A stretch of 40,666 nucleotides of DNA, from positions 1 through 40,666 of the forward strand of contig JAZKIX010000022.1 of NCBI GenBank assembly GCA_040384645.1. The letters run 5' to 3'. Shown piece after piece: positions 38,971 through 40,666 of this stretch. The DNA is from JAZKIX01 sp040384645. Its GTDB lineage: Bacteria; Pseudomonadota; Gammaproteobacteria; Burkholderiales; Burkholderiaceae_D. Below the pieces are notes generated by a model. It saw only the letters and a list, made by a program, of their open reading frames with translations. It made no database searches and had not been told where the DNA came from. The position numbers and the translations under genes were made by a program. Position 1 is the first letter of the stretch; each line of letters begins with the position of its first letter.

Positions 38971-40666
38971 TTAAGTCGCTAGTTTGGAAATGTCGGCCAC
39001 CTGATTCATCATGCCGTGCAATTGCGCCAGCAGGGCTAGCCGGTTATTGCGCAATTGCTCGTCCTCGGCCATTACCATCACGCCGTTGAAAAAGCCATCG
39101 ACATCGTCGCGCAAGGCTGCCAGCGTTTTCAATGTGCCAGCGAAGTCGCCACGCGCAAAAGCGCTATCGACTTCCGGCTTGACCCGTAGCATCGAGGCAT
39201 ACAGCGCTTGCTCGGCCGCTTCTTGTAACAAGCCGCTTTGCACTTGCGCCGGCACGCTGTCGGTCTTTTTCAAGATATTGGTGATGCGTTTGTTGGCGGC
39301 GGCCAGTGAGCTTGATTCCGGCAAGGCAGCGAAGGCCTTTACGGCGTCGAGGCGTTCGATGATGTTGTCAAGCGTATCAGGGTTTTGCGCGACTACCGCT
39401 TCGATTTCGCTTGGGCTAAAACCACGTTCGCGCAATAGGCCGCGCAGGCGGTCCAGCATGAACGAATAGACGTCATCGACAGACATAATTTGTGCAATAT
39501 CTGAACCGTCAGCTAGGCTGGCATTCCCTAACAATCTTTGCGTAACGAGATTGCTGATAATGATCTCGCGAGTGGACTCCAGCAATCCCCTAATCGGTAC
39601 GGGCAATCGCTTTTCTATCAAAATTCTCAGTATTCCGAGTGTGTGCCGGCGTAACGCAAAAGGATCTTTGTCTCCCGTTGGTTTTAGTCCGATGCCCCAG
39701 ATGCCGACCAGTGTTTCCAGCTTGTCGGCCAATGCAACCGCGGTACCACTTTGACTGGTTGGCAAGGCATCGCCGGCAAAACGCGGCTGGTAATGTTCCG
39801 ACGCGGCCATCGCCACTTCTTCATGTTCGCCATCATGGCGTGCATAGTAGGCGCCCATGATGCCTTGCAATTCGGGGAATTCGCCCACCATATCGGTCAG
39901 CAAATCGGCCTTGGCCAACTTGGCGGCGCGTTCTGCCAGCGCTTGGTCGAAGCCGAGCATGGCGGCAATTGCGCCAGCCAGTGCGGTGACGCGTGCGGTG
40001 CGTTCAGCCTGGCTGCCGAGCTTGTTGTGATACACCACATTGGCCAACAGCGGCAGGCGTGATTCCAGCGTTTTTTTCTTATCTTGCTCGAAGAAAAATT
40101 TGGCATCCGACAGCCGTGGCCGCACCACGCGCTCGTTGCCGCCTACGATGTCGTGCGGCGTCGCGGTTTCGATATTGGAGACGATCAAAAAGCGCGAACG
40201 CAGCTTGCCGTGCGCATCGGTCAGGGCAAAATATTTCTGGTTGGTTTGCATGGTCAGGATCAGACATTCCTGCGGCACGCTCAAAAATTCCTGTTCGAAA
40301 TTGCATTCGTACACCACCGGCCATTCGACCAGCGCATTGACTTCATCGAGCAGCGCTTCCGGCATCAGCACTTGATCGGCGCCGGCTTTGGCTAATAAGG
40401 CAGTGCGGATTTTTTCCTTGCGGGCGTCGAAGCTGGCGATCACTTTGCCCTGCGCTTCAAGCGTGGCGGCATAGCTTTGCGCGTCCTTGATGACGATCTC
40501 GCCAGAGGCCAGGAAGCGGTGTCCCAGCGTGCTGTTGCCGGACTTCAAGCCCAAGATCGAGAGCGGAATCATGCTGGCGCCATGCAGCGCAATCAGGCGA
40601 TGCGCTGGCCGCACGAACTGTACGGTGCTACCATCGGGGCGCTGATAGCTCATCAATTTTGGAATC
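38971..40666 (-). CDS. glyS: Glycyl-tRNA synthetase beta subunit, C-terminal part (5' end outside window)
   Basis: Beta subunit of the heterotetrameric class II glycyl-tRNA synthetase, which recognises and helps charge tRNA(Gly). About 565 codons are visible, beginning in phase at the window edge with IPKLMSYQRP and running to the stop at 38971-38973. Motifs include VQFVRPAHRLIALHG, FLSVPQECLILTMQTNQKYF, SNIETATPHDIVGGNERVVRPRL, DAKFFFEQD, MVGEFPELQGIMGAYYARHD, DKLETLVGIWGIGLKPTGDKDPFALRR-type segments and the C-terminal anticodon-binding region. Roughly the first 130 residues are missing, judging by the usual length near 700. It should be the first of the visible minus-strand genes, after glyQ outside the window. 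Confidence 0.96.
   Translation of the reverse strand, partial: IPKLMSYQRPDGSTVQFVRPAHRLIALHGASMIPLSILGLKSGNSTLGHRFLASGEIVIKDAQSYAATLEAQGKVIASFDARKEKIRTALLAKAGADQVLMPEALLDEVNALVEWPVVYECNFEQEFLSVPQECLILTMQTNQKYFALTDAHGKLRSRFLIVSNIETATPHDIVGGNERVVRPRLSDAKFFFEQDKKKTLESRLPLLANVVYHNKLGSQAERTARVTALAGAIAAMLGFDQALAERAAKLAKADLLTDMVGEFPELQGIMGAYYARHDGEHEEVAMAASEHYQPRFAGDALPTSQSGTAVALADKLETLVGIWGIGLKPTGDKDPFALRRHTLGILRILIEKRLPVPIRGLLESTREIIISNLVTQRLLGNASLADGSDIAQIMSVDDVYSFMLDRLRGLLRERGFSPSEIEAVVAQNPDTLDNIIERLDAVKAFAALPESSSLAAANKRITNILKKTDSVPAQVQSGLLQEAAEQALYASMLRVKPEVDSAFARGDFAGTLKTLAALRDDVDGFFNGVMVMAEDEQLRNNRLALLAQLHGMMNQVADISKLAT

Noticed and set aside
1..40666. tRNA or rRNA genes, CRISPR arrays, insertion sequences, transposases or integrase attachment sites
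   Set aside because: I looked on both strands and saw no transposase or integrase motifs, no regularly spaced direct repeats and no tRNA cloverleaf candidates. Absence by eye is not proof for small RNA genes.

Overview
The window looks like a draft-assembly chromosomal segment from a betaproteobacterium of the order Burkholderiales, most likely Oxalobacteraceae-like. The grounds are an Xps-type type II secretion operon, a short Burkholderia-type H-NS protein, a Kdo 3-hydroxylase gene between waaC and waaA, and a minus-strand glyS-gmhB-plsC-ygjP run. The family assignment is inferred from gene content, not from a database search. Three 10-base N gaps are present (20085-20094, 27654-27663, 36914-36923).

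Region 1 (1-6587) is the distal half of a type II secretion operon: the last codons of gspI, then gspJ, gspK, a PilN-like gspL, a PilO-like gspM, an XpsN/GspC-like gspN and, last, the lipoprotein secretin gspD. Region 2 (6588-11213) holds single secreted or envelope genes in AT-rich DNA: a small lipoprotein, an exported protein interrupted by one in-frame TAG, a Calx-beta-like secreted protein and a periplasmic parvulin isomerase. Two strong intrinsic terminators separate them.

Region 3 (11297-28654) is the accessory heart of the window, a tightly packed, translationally coupled glycan operon. It encodes an ABC-2 O-antigen/capsule exporter (Wzm, and Wzt with a C-terminal glycan-binding domain), a methyltransferase with what looks like a Wzt-C-type domain on its N-terminus, and a hexapeptide acyltransferase. 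It also encodes a second methyltransferase with a beta-rich middle and a C-terminal coiled coil of three 21-residue repeats, and a GT2-GT4 double glycosyltransferase. Next come a 1326-residue protein with two complete TPR-GT41 (SPINDLY/OGT-like) units, a further TPR-GT41 protein, a Wzx-like flippase, a GT2 rhamnosyltransferase-like enzyme and a damaged WecA-like phosphoglycosyltransferase gene. I infer a polymer that is built, capped by methyl or acyl groups with chain length measured by a coiled coil, and exported through a cap-reading ABC transporter. The domain logic resembles E. coli O9a WbdD/Wzt but is arranged differently. The GT41 proteins suggest additional protein or glycan O-glycosylation.

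Region 4 (28736-36315) is GC-richer and more core-like: an H-NS protein, phosphomannomutase/phosphoglucomutase, heptosyltransferase WaaC, Kdo hydroxylase, Kdo transferase WaaA, an RmlC-like cupin, a Gfo/Idh/MocA oxidoreductase and a GT2 enzyme. Region 5 (36435-40666, minus strand) converges on it and carries a YgjP-like metallopeptidase (with an N gap), PlsC acyltransferase, heptose bisphosphate phosphatase GmhB and the C-terminal part of the glycyl-tRNA synthetase beta subunit.

Assembly quality matters here. The gap at 27654 is preceded directly by ten bases matching the start of the Illumina TruSeq adapter, and the same gene also carries an out-of-frame deletion.
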